A stretch of DNA of 64,000 bases from Brachyhypopomus gauderio (lineage: Eukaryota; Chordata; Actinopteri; Gymnotiformes; Hypopomidae), in the NCBI RefSeq assembly GCF_052324685.1, contig NW_027506907.1, forward strand, positions 359,790 through 423,789. Reading direction: 5' to 3'. The notes under the pieces are model-generated. The model did not search any database. It was not told where the DNA came from and was given only the letters and a program-made list of their open reading frames with translations. Numbering within the stretch: position 1 is the stretch's first letter; every line of letters begins with the position of its first letter. The position numbers and the translations under genes were made by a program. This document shows positions 41,999-51,470 of this stretch, piece by piece.

Positions 41999-44647
41999 CT
42001 GTCCTCAGCTGGCAGGTTCAGTGGTTGTGGTCATGGGGGCTTTGACTTTAAAGGACTACACAAATCTAGAGGAAATGCTGAGTCATTCTCAGGACCCTGA
42101 GCCTGACCTGAGGCCATTGGCCAGCACAGGCTATGTGCTGATGGCCATGGGGGCAGGTCTCTCCCTCGTAGGGCTCCTGGGCTACTGGGGATGCCACTGT
42201 GGGAATAAATACATTTTCCTGATAGTGAGTGACCTTTATCTTTTAACCTTATACATCAGCCACCCTGTAGGAACCCTTAATATTTACAGAACTGGAACAT
42301 AACTCCATTTCGTTCTGTTTCATGTGCCTATTATTCTCTGTGCTCTTTCAGTTCTTCATCATTGTCCTCATCGTCTTCCTCAGTGTGGTTTCCGGAGCAG
42401 TCTTTGTTCTGGTTTTCCAGCAAGTGGTAAGCACAACGACTGTGATCAAGTATTTTACTGTAAGCATCTGACCTTGCACCTAAACATTCGATGGAGAATT
42501 GTTCTGTTCTGGAGCAGTCAGGTACTGCATTACCTACACAGTACTCTGAAACTCAAAGGCAGTCAGTGATGGTGTCTAAGAACAGGTAAGATTTGCTGCC
42601 TCTTTCCAGTGTGGGTAAAAAATCATGCTACAAGATTTTGTGCTCTCTGAGAATCCCTTGGTTAGAGCTAATGCTGAGAGGAGGGAGATTAAGTGCAAAT
42701 CCAAAACCAGAGTTTAAACAGTCCTGGGTCAGGTTACCTGTACGAAAATGTCCAGAAGACACAATGCAGAGGAAGCACTAACACAAAAGCTAAGAGCAAG
42801 AGAAATTAAAGGATACAACAGAAAATAGGCAACAAATAACAACTATAAATAACTATAACAACTAAAAGAACAAATAACAGCTAGAACAAAAATGTTGAAA
42901 TGTGTCATATTTTTGTCAATTGTGATTTTTACACCCCAATCGAAATTTGTCCTCCGCTTTTAACCCATCTGTGCAGTCAGAACACACACACACACTAGTG
43001 ATTACTAGGGGGCTGTGGATCACACGTGCCCAGAGCGGTGGGCAGCCCTAGCCCGGCGCCCGGGGAGCAGTTGGGGTTAGGTGCCTTGCTCAAGGGCACC
43101 TCAGTCATGACCTGTCTGGGAATCGAACCCACGACCCTCCGGTCACAAGACCAGTTCCCTAACCGCCAGGCCATGACTGCCCAAAGACTTAGCACTTACA
43201 ATGACAAGCAAAAATACAGCAAACACAAGGTTTAAATAGGCTACAAAACAAGAGGTTAACAGGATAAACAAGGTCTGAGAACTAAATGAGGGGTGTAACT
43301 CAGAAGGAATACAAAAAACACATGGAAGAAAAACAGGAAGTTAAGAGATACACGGGTAACCATGGAAACACAGCAAGTGTGAAATTCTCCACCAGAAAAG
43401 AACTAAAGAATGCTGTCTTCTTTCCTCAGCTAAAGAGACTGTTGGATGAAGTTAGCCACAAAGTTGTTCACAGTATTAAGAGTACCTATGGTGAAAGGAA
43501 TATCTTCACTAACATACTGGACAAGACTATGGACCTGGTATGATATAGACCACAGACCACAGAGTACTTTACATCCTGCTAGAATAGAACCACTTCACAA
43601 TATTCATTTTACAAATGGAAAATATTAACTCATGAAACACAATGAAAAAAATATTGAGGGGTACAAATACTTAACTACTGTGTGGTCATACGGGTGCGTT
43701 CATGCGTGCGTGTGTGTGCGTGTAACATGCTCTTTCAGAAGAAATGCTGTGGGTACAACAGCTACGAAGACTTCACTGATACAAAGTTTGTGAAAGAAAA
43801 TTCGTTATACCCCAACAACTGCTGTTTCCATGGACAACCTGGAATGTGTACACAGGAAGCAGCTAAATCAACGGTACTGATCCTGCCGTAATGATCTAAT
43901 TACAGTCAATCTCAACTTGCCACAAAGGCAATCATATGATCATAAGAACTTCACATAAAGCCTATGAAGGCAGGCCTGGTAGGACATAATCACACCTGCA
44001 CAGAGTGTGATTCACAGAGTGTGAAACGAAGGCATCAAGCAGAAACATATGTATGTAGAAGGCACTTCTCCAGATTTGTTTAATACATATGCCATCAAAT
44101 TAAATGCCATTATAGGTAAAAGTAAACATTTCTGGTAACTACTGGTAACTGGTTTGTGGAACTCAAGACACCAGGTATGAGACTAAGCAGCATCTATCTA
44201 TTCACCTACTATCTCTCCTTCCATCCGTCTCATTTTCCTCTGTTGTTCTACTGCCCCCCTGTGCAGAAAGTGCACGGATGTTTTAATACTCCACTGAAGC
44301 TCGTAGAAGAACATTCTGCTTTGCTGGGGGGCGTGGCCATTTGCATAGCCGCCATAAAGGTATTCAGAAATTAGCATATTCACAGGTACATTCAAGCCCA
44401 CCACTGACCAGATACGATTTAAATGGTAGACCATCAACATAGCACTGAAGATGATGACACTGTACTGTGTCTGTGATAAGTAAATCAGGCACTGCAGTGT
44501 TGCTGGAGTTTTTAATGTGTGTCATTCGGTTGGGCTGGGAGTATGTTCAGTTATACTGCGGTTTGTCTTGTTTTATAGGTTGGTGCAGCGGCTGCCTGCT
44601 TTACACTATATATAAGGAGAATTACAGCAGTAAACCAGCAGGTCTGA
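41454..44647 (+). CDS. Second tetraspanin, tspan1 paralogue, 250 aa (joined exons)
   Basis: Exons 41454-41510, 42009-42224, 42352-42426, 43430-43537, 43739-43873, 44267-44359 and 44579-44647, all GT/AG and phase 0. The first five coding exons have the same lengths as in the upstream gene; only the last two differ. The product has four predicted membrane helices and a large loop with KKCCGYNSYEDF, NNCC, a single Cys and HGCF, giving six cysteines. TM1 and TM2 are diverged: GCHCGNKY replaces the usual CCGA(V)TES turn, and the NATM and NLTT sequons are absent. The tail is VNQQV. Either a fast-evolving paralogue or one with changed partners. The promoter is unresolved: an acceptor-like cctttctttag at 41371-41381 may mark a second exon. 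Confidence 0.9.
41941..41995. repeat. (CT)n microsatellite
   Basis: Long CT run ending 13 bp before the exon at 42009. It may double as the polypyrimidine tract of that acceptor. Confidence 0.92.
42009..42224 (+). CDS. Second tetraspanin, second coding exon
   Basis: Acceptor gtcctcag, donor gtgagt, 72 codons. TM1 end (LAGSVVVVMGAL), small loop, TM2 (GYVLMAMGAGLSLVGLLGYW) and GCHCGNK turn. Confidence 0.9.
42352..42426 (+). CDS. Second tetraspanin, third coding exon (TM3)
   Basis: Acceptor ctttcag, donor gtaagc; 25 codons, FFIIVLIVFLSVVSGAVFVL, closely matching the tspan1 exon 4. Confidence 0.9.
42845..43345. repeat. Interspersed repeat copy with SINE insertion
   Basis: 42845-42890 and 43183-43345 together match 2757-2960 almost base for base. 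The SINE at 42891-43182 is absent from the other copy. Confidence 0.75.
42891..43182 (-). mobile_element. tRNA-derived SINE
   Basis: On the minus strand: GGGCAGTCATGGCCTGGCGG (A-box region), ggttcgattcc (B box of the RNA polymerase III promoter), a conserved body (tgcccttgagcaaggcacc, ctagtaatcactagtgtg) and an AT-rich tail. The same family is at 62687-62963 and, in part, at 60131-60262. The empty site at 2757-2960 confirms the boundaries. Confidence 0.88.
43430..43537 (+). CDS. Second tetraspanin, fourth coding exon
   Basis: Acceptor tttcctcag, donor gtatga, 36 codons. First half of the large loop (HSIKSTYGERN). Confidence 0.88.
43739..43873 (+). CDS. Second tetraspanin, fifth coding exon
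   Basis: Acceptor ctctttcag, donor gtactg, 45 codons. KKCCGYNSYEDF and NNCC motifs, then a GMC cysteine. Confidence 0.9.
44267..44359 (+). CDS. Second tetraspanin, sixth coding exon
   Basis: Acceptor ctgtgcag, donor gtattc, 31 codons. KVHGCF, then TM4 start (LLGGVAICIAAIK). Confidence 0.9.
44579..44647 (+). CDS. Second tetraspanin, terminal exon
   Basis: Acceptor gttttatag; 22 codons and TGA. VGAAAACFTLYIRR closes TM4, then a tail ending NQQV. Confidence 0.85.
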   Translation, partial: VGAAAACFTLYIRRITAVNQQV

Positions 44648-44701
44648 TGGTGATGATCGGGATGCAATATAACAAATTAGGATGCTTAAAGCACTTACAG
44701 T

Positions 44702-44707
44702 ATTAAA
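44702..44707 (+). terminator. ATTAAA polyadenylation signal candidate
   Basis: Variant poly(A) hexamer 55 bp after the stop of the second tetraspanin gene. Confidence 0.45.
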
Positions 44708-45050
44708 GTTCTGCCTACTCTGGTAAATATCTTCATCTGTGCTATTTCTGAAGTTAATCACAGAATTTCACTTATTTCTTTTTTTAACTTTTTTTGTTTG
44801 TTTGCTTACAAATGCATTTATATCAACATCAAAGCAGTACATTTTTATCATGAAGACTGGCTGCCAAGTGTGGCAGGTTTTTTCTGGCCAGGCATGACAA
44901 TCCATGTTGACTAATGGGTATGGTTTACTTAGTCATTTTATTTTATAATTAATATAAAGTGTCATAGTAACTTAAAAAAAAGGATCTTGGTGCTAGACAC
45001 ATGACATGGTCAAAGATCCCGTGAAGTCCAAGTACAACAATGTGCTGTTT

Positions 45051-45052
<2 letters not shown>
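44708..45052. other. No recognised feature
   Basis: AT-rich 3' flank of the second tetraspanin gene. Confidence 0.5.

Positions 45053-45132
<80 letters not shown>
45053..45132. repeat. (TA)n microsatellite
   Basis: About 80 bp of TA dinucleotides. Confidence 0.95.
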
Positions 45133-45135
<3 letters not shown>

Positions 45136-45340
45136 GTATTTATGTATTTATGTCTTCGTTGTTGTCCAATTCAGAATATTTTAACTAAATATTAAAAACA
45201 ACTCTGATGTCTGTATGCTTAATATTCACAATATGAGGTTCAATTTGAGTTTGATTTGTTAATCACTTACAGTAGGTTTATAAGACATTCCTTAAGCACA
45301 GCATTCCAGTAATCAAAACACGAGTTAATTAACTCTTATT

Positions 45341-45580
45341 GCTGGAAGCACATTCTGATAAGTTAATATAACCTATAAAACTATCCAACCTACAGTACTG
45401 AAGCTGGAAGCATGTTTTGATAAGGTGATATAGCCTATAAAATTACACCTATATAATAGTACTGATTCTGGAAGCACGATCTAATAAGGGAATATACCCT
45501 TATCAGATAAAATTATACTTCATACAGTATTATCACTGAAAGTACGTTCTGATAAAGGTAGGCCTAATATAATTACAGGG
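45341..45580. repeat. About 62-bp diverged tandem repeat
   Basis: The unit (ctggaagcacattctgataag, then a tataacctataaaa segment and an agtactga segment) recurs at about 45341, 45403, 45466 and 45535. Confidence 0.75.
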
Positions 45581-46789
45581 GTTAGCAGTAAACTTGGCAA
45601 AATTGTGCTGCACTGGTACATTTTGACACGGTAACACGAATCGACAGATATATCTATAAGTTGGCACTACTGGCATGCGCTAAATACTTACGATCATGCG
45701 CATGGTAGGACAGCTCAATGGGTAGCAGATTTTCAGAACACCGGTGCTCTGTAAATTATCATACGTGCCATTATGAGGTCACAATGATATGCCATTGTGT
45801 TAGAAACTGTCCTCATGAACGAAGCTTCGAACTGGTCAGAAAAGGAAGTGTGTAGTCGGGCCAAGTAAGCCAGTCCTATATTCACAAATTAAATTATTTG
45901 AACCAGTGAACTGCATTGGATAGAATATTAACAGCAATAACGTTGGAAGTTTTATCTGCGTTTCTGGTAGCTTACGGTTTTGCTTAGGTTTTTAGCTACA
46001 CTTCATGTAAGCTTAATAATTGGCCGTCGACCCATAACTAAAAAAAGACAACCATGCCTAAATAATGTGAAATCCTCAGCCTACAGAAAGAAAATGCCTT
46101 AAAATTGCTTGTCTGTTAGACTTTCTCCAATATCTGTAATACTGGCTCGCGTTCTTTGTTCCGTTTAATGCCATCAGACCAGGCGCGGAACTAGAAAATA
46201 TTTATGGGGTGGTGAGAGGGGGGCAGGAATTTTTGAGGGGTGGCAAGTTTGGCAACATGGCAGAAGTATATATAGTTAATTTAATCACAGTTTGATAGGA
46301 AATAATATGTATACACTACAAAAGGGCACGTGGCACTTTGAGGTTTCTTGTGAAGCAGTTCATGTTAGAAATAAATAACCATATAATGTAATAAACTTAA
46401 ATATTTAATAGGAGAGATGGTAACACTACTTTAGGTGGGCATTATCAAAGGAAAGGCATTAAAGTAAGACACAGGTGATGATTGGCAGATGTTTGAGAGG
46501 GAAAGCAAACAATTTTTGACTGTGACAAAGTGGTTGCATTACAGGAAGCAAAGGCAAATGTGTCCTTTATCAGAGTATATAAAGTGTTCAGTAATATATA
46601 GAGTATAATGTGTTCAGTACTTTAGTCAGAACCATTTCAGTCCTGTGATGGGGTCTAAATCGAGACTGAAATAAATCTAAGACATTCTGTCTGTAAGAAG
46701 GAAGAGAGTTTTGGATGTGAATGACAGATTAGAGATTGGCCTATAGCTGGACAGTTCCTGGGGGTTAAGACTAGGTTTTTTAATAGGCT
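45581..46789. other. Unassigned, with a hAT-like end at 46190
   Basis: CAGGCGCGGAACTAG followed by G-rich tggggtggtgagagggggg resembles a hAT 5' end. No partner found. The rest is not recognised. Confidence 0.4.
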
Positions 46790-47181
46790 TGTCACGACCT
46801 CCGACCCAGCGGACTCCAATTCCCAGCATGCTCAACCACGACGGCGGAGATCCGCCTCCCCGGAGTATTAGCCAGCTGTAGCCTATTACGCTTGTTCAAT
46901 ATAAGACCAGTCATGAGTGTGCAACGTTGCGAAGTATTGCCGACATTCCATTGGAAGCGTACCAAGCCTTATTCGTGTATGATACCCTGGTTTGACCTGT
47001 ATTGTGTGTTCCGTGTTCCCCTCTCTTGGATTAGCCCTCTGGTACCTCTGCTCGTTTGTATTGCTGTAGTGTATGAACCTGGACTGCCCCCGACCTCTCT
47101 TTGGATCTCCCTGTTATCATTAAATCTTACTTTATTGAACGTCTGCAAGCGTCTGTGTAGCGTCATGTTTCCAGCATCACA
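46790..47181 (+). mobile_element. Solo LTR (392 bp)
   Basis: TGTCACGACCTCC...CATCACA, flanked by the 5-bp duplication AGGCT at 46785-46789 and 47182-47186. It has a TATA-like aatataaga and att-aaatctta near its 3' part. Gypsy-like by appearance. No interior. Confidence 0.85.
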
Positions 47182-47186
47182 AGGCT

Positions 47187-47770
47187 GGAGGCACTCATTG
47201 GCATAAGAGGTCAAGCACTCTCCTGGTTTAGGTCCAACAACCTGACTTAATTTGTACTAGTAAATAACAAATGCTCAGAGCATACTAAGGTAAAATATGG
47301 CGTCCCACAAGGATCTGCACTAGGCCCCATATTATTCTCATTCTATATGCTACCACTGGGCACTATCATTCGTAGGCATGGTATTAGCTTCCATTGCTAC
47401 GCAGATGATACTCCGTTGTATCTTCCAATCCAGATAATATCACTACTACTCTCAAGATTGAGAACTGCGTCCAAGACATTAAAAACTGGATGGATTTCTT
47501 CAACTAAGACTGAGGTGCTGATTCTTGGGCCCAAAGCTGCTAGAAGCAATTCGGCTGATATTCCCCTTACCCTAGATGGTTTTTCAGTAACACCTAAAAC
47601 TACCGCAAAAAGCTTAGGTGTCACTATATGCAATGTCACTAAGGCTGCCTTTTTTCATTTATGTAATATCGCCAAGCTGAGATACTTATTTTCATTAACT
47701 GATGCAGAGAAGCTGGTCCATGCTTTTGTCTCATCAAGATTGGACTACTGTAATGGTCTTCTAATTTGAT
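47187..47770 (+). pseudogene. L2-type LINE reverse transcriptase fragment
   Basis: Frames read SWFRSNN, then YGVPQGSALGPILFSFYML (RT motif B), HCYADDTPLYLP (the catalytic YADD box), LDGFSVTPKT and SSRLDYCNGLL, characteristic of L2 elements. It has internal deletions and frame breaks. Ends at about 47770 close to a minisatellite. Confidence 0.82.
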
Positions 47771-47887
47771 GCTCTAAACAGTCCATAAAGAAGCTACAAC
47801 TTGTACAAAATGCTAGAAAATTCTAAGGCTAGAAAATTTGATCATATTAGTCCCACTCTCGCGGCATTACACTGGCTTCATCCAGGA

Positions 47888-48200
47888 TTCACACATGGGT
47901 GATGCCTGTGTCATGGAGGATTCACACATGGGTGATGCCTGTGTCATGGAGGGTTCACACATGGATTATGTCTGTGTCATGGATGATTCACACATGGGTG
48001 ATGTCTGTCATGGAGGGTTCACACATGGGTGATGTCTGTGTCATGGAGGGTTCACACATGGATTATGTCTGTGTCATGGAGGATTCACACATGGGTGATG
48101 TCTGTGTCATGGAGGGTTCACACATGGGTGATGTCTTTGTCATGGAGGGTTCACACATGGATGATGTCTGTGTCATGGAGGATTCACACATGGGTGATGC
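47888..48200. repeat. 33-bp minisatellite, about 9.5 copies
   Basis: Unit ttcacacatgggtgatgtct followed by gtgtcatggagga, 33 bp, with scattered substitutions and one 30-bp unit near 48000. The multiple of three keeps several frames open, so the open frames here are a product of the repeat, not a gene. Confidence 0.92.
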
Positions 48201-49080
48201 ATATTGCTGGATGCTGCACGTTCAGTTTTAATGTGACATTTGTGGTGATATCCACTCACTGTTCACACATATCAGACCTGTTTGTGCCACTTCACTGGTG
48301 CCCAACTGCAAACATCATTAAACACCATCAATAAATGTCACATCACCTGATGATGAATGAACATGACAGGAAATACATGACTGCTGAGTTGCTGATTGGC
48401 TGTCGTATCTCATGTGCTGCTGGTGTCCATGATCATATCTGTTCGTGCAACTCGGAGCAGCTGTCATAATGTTATTTGGTCATTCCTTTATGAAGTTGGT
48501 TATATGAAGTTCTGTACGGTATGTCAGTATGTTAGTTTAAAGTTTCAAATCAGTCATGGCTCAACCACTTGGGCTTTCATATTTCTGCTAATCCAGTCAT
48601 TTCAATAATATAAGTAATGACTGAAAACTAAAGTGGTTCTCCTAGCCTGATGAAGCCAAACACACTAGCTACTGTGCATTATAAACCACATCAAAACATT
48701 AGGTGTAGTATTACATCAGTTCGTTTACCCTTCCACATGTGCCGAGATGTATGAACTATGCACAGCCTTTGAACATTTTTCATCGTGACTGGTTTGGCTG
48801 GATATTTTCAAAATGAATGTTAGATTTAGAGTAAAATTCAACATTTACAACAAAATTTGACAAACACATTAGTGAAATTTTGTTTTACAAATCTGCATCA
48901 TACTAATTTCCTTCAAACATATTTATCGTTGGATAAAATAGAATTAAAAACATTTTATTTTGGACAAAATACTAACTGATTGAAGTTTAGTTTTGTTAAT
49001 GTTCCGTCTTAATAAGGTCGTATGAAAATACCATTATTATCTCTTGCCTACCTATTCACCTTATCAACAGCTTGGTAGTT
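48201..49080. other. No recognised feature
   Basis: AT-rich, no gene or repeat boundary seen. Confidence 0.5.
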
Positions 49081-49081
49081 A

Positions 49082-50606
49082 CAGTGCCTTGCGAAAATAT
49101 TCAGCCCTGTTGAACTTTTCAACCTTTTGTCACATTTCAGGCTTCAAACATAAAAATATAATAATAAAATTTTTTGTGAAGAATCAACAACAAGAGGGAC
49201 ACAATTGTGAAGTGGAACAAAATGTATTGGATATTTTAAACTTTTTTTATAAATAAAAAACTGAAAAGTGGGGCGTGCAGTATTATTCGGCCCCTTTACT
49301 TTCAGTGCAGCAAACTCACTCCAGAAGTTAAGTGAGGATCTCTGAATGATCTAGTGTTGTTCTAAATGACTGATGATGATAAATAGAATCCACCTGTGTG
49401 TAATCAATTCTCTCTATAAATGCACCTGGTCTGTGATAGTCTCAGGGTTCTGTTTAATGTGCAGAGAGCATCATGAAGACCAAAGAACACACCAGGCAGG
49501 TTCGAGATACTGGTGTGGAGAAGGTTAAAGCCGGATTTGGAGACATCTCTTGACTGTGCAAGCCATCATATTGAAATGGAAGGAGTATCAGATCACTGCA
49601 AATCTACCAAGACCTGGCCATCCCTCTAAACTTTCATCTTGAACAAGGAGAAGACTGATAAGAGATGCAGCCAAGAGGCCCATGATCACTCTGGATGAAG
49701 TGCCGAGATCTACATCTGAAGTTGGAGAGTCTGTCCATAGGACAACAATCAGTTGTACACTGCACAAATCTGGCCTTTATTGCAAGATGAAAGCCATTTC
49801 TCAAAGATATCCATAAAAAGTCTCATTTAAAGACACTCCAAACATGTGGAAGAAAGTGCTCTGGTAAGATGAAACCAAAATCAAACTTGTTAGCCACAAT
49901 GCAAAATGCTATGTTTGGCCTAAATGCAACACAGCTCATCACCCTGAATACACCATCCCCGCGGTCAAACATGGTGGTGGCAGCATCATCGTTTGGGCCT
50001 GCTTTTCTTCAGCAGGGACAGGGAAGATGGTTGAAGCCAAATACAGGACCATTCTGGAAGAAAACCTGTTGGGACTCTGTAAAAGACCTGAAACTCGGGT
50101 GGAGATTTATCTTCCAACAAGACAATGATCCAAAACATAAAGCAAAATCTACAATGGAATGGTTCACAAATAAACGTATCTAGGTGTGAGAATGGCCAAG
50201 TCAAAGTCCAGACCTGAATCCAATAGAGAATCTGTGGAAAGAGCTGAAAACTGCTGTTCACCAACGCTCTCCATTCAACCTCACTGAGCTCCAGCTGTTT
50301 TACAAGGAAAAATGGGCAAAAATTTCATTCTTTCGATGTGCAACACTGATAGAGACATACCCCAAGCGACTTGCAGCAAAAGGTGACACTACAAAATATT
50401 GTAGCTGAATAATTTTAGATGCTCAATTTTTCAGTTTTTTTATTTGTTAAAGTTTAAAATATCCAATACATTTTGTTCCACTTCATGATTGTGTCCCACT
50501 TGTTGTTGATTCTTTACAAAATCTTTTAAATTTTATATGTTTGAAGCCTGTAATGTGGCAAAAGTTTGAAAAGTTCAAGGGGGCCCAATACTTTTGCAAG
50601 GCACTG
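49082..50606 (+). mobile_element. Tc1-like transposon, full length, inactive
   Basis: Inverted ends CAGTGCCTTGCGAAAATATTC / ATTGGGCC...TTTTGCAAGGCACTG, flanked by TA (49080-49081 and 50607-50608). 1525 bp, the usual Tc1 size, with a degenerate transposase. Its right end lies 17 bp from the stop of the minus-strand gene at 50624. Confidence 0.92.
49473..50408 (+). pseudogene. Tc1-like transposase, degenerate
   Basis: Starts MKTKEHTRQVRD. The frame is broken several times before 49869, then reads [16 protein letters not shown] and [17 protein letters not shown] (second catalytic Asp), with a stop at about 50183, and SQSPDLNPIENLWKELK (third catalytic block) in the same or shifted frame, to the C-terminus near 50408. 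It is an old copy. Confidence 0.85.
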
Positions 50607-50623
50607 TATATGACACTAAGAGG

Positions 50624-51470
50624 TCAAAGGTTACTCAGTTTCTCTTTACTCTTTTTAGCCATCCCGATAGCCTCTGAACCCATACTGACACTTCGACGGC
50701 GCTGCATGTGTTCTTCAGAGGACGAGATCCATTTTGGATCCTTCCCATCAGGAAACAATGGAATATCAAGACTTGGATCCATTAGAAGAGACGGCACTTT
50801 GTCACTGGTTGATTGTGGGATCATGATCTTTGCCTGGTCCCTGATTGGTTGGAAGGAGAAGAAGTCTGGTATGGAATGGTTGATGGCAATGGGCCGGGCG
50901 ATTCGGGGCTTCATCATGCCCAGAGAGAGAGCACTCAAGCGGACCGCTTTTGGTTGTTCACATACTCTGTCCTGGCTCGGCCAAAGAGGCTCTTGTGTTA
51001 TAGGTGGTGGTATTTTTGGCACAAATGATTCTCTCTCCACTCTATCGTCTCTCTCCATCTGATTCTCTGAGCTTTTCACTCCATCCTCCTGTCCACTTTC
51101 ATCCCTCGCTTGACCATCTGTGCATGTGTGAGTGCATGTGTTGACTGTTCCTCCACAGCTGCAGGTGGCGCTGTGGGTGTGAAGTCCCGAGCCTGAAGGC
51201 AGTAACGCACCTCTTGCCTCGCTCCACTCCACGCACCCTTCTCCTTCACGCTCCCCATATGAGTAAGAAGGTTCAGAGATGGCAGAACGTGTCGGGCGCA
51301 GTAGCTGAGCAGAGGTTCGGTGAAGAGCTTCACCCACAATGCCAGTGGAAGAGGGGGTGGAGCCTCTGAGTTGGTCAAAGCAAGCAAGACTGGGATTCTT
51401 AGTTACAGACTCTTCTATATTCTCAGCAATTTCCTCCAGGGGCTGGAAGTGCATCTCCTCTTTGGGTATT
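50624..51470 (-). CDS. Last coding exon of a minus-strand host gene, probably bestrophin C-terminal tail
   Basis: On the minus strand an acceptor (tctgtcaaaattcag) opens a 281-codon frame ending TGA at 50624. It starts IPKEEMHFQPLEEI; KEEM-x-FQP occurs just after the GSTF segment in bestrophins, chloride channels whose long cytoplasmic tail follows. The rest is polar and low-complexity (Ser/Thr/Glu-rich, a cysteine-rich TCSCGG patch, proline stretches) and ends with a basic RRRSVSMGSEA stretch that could be a kinase site. It is not a repeat-derived frame. Codon 1 is split after one base. No upstream bestrophin exon was recognised up to 64000, so the assignment is tentative; any long tail encoded by one exon would fit. 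Confidence 0.5.

Noticed and set aside
47838..48334. Overlapping open frames with repeated HTWVMSVSW-type words
   Set aside because: They arise from the 33-bp minisatellite. No start context, splice sites or domain.
50541..51062. 173-codon plus-strand frame
   Set aside because: Antisense to the minus-strand tail exon and overlapping the Tc1 end. No recognisable features.
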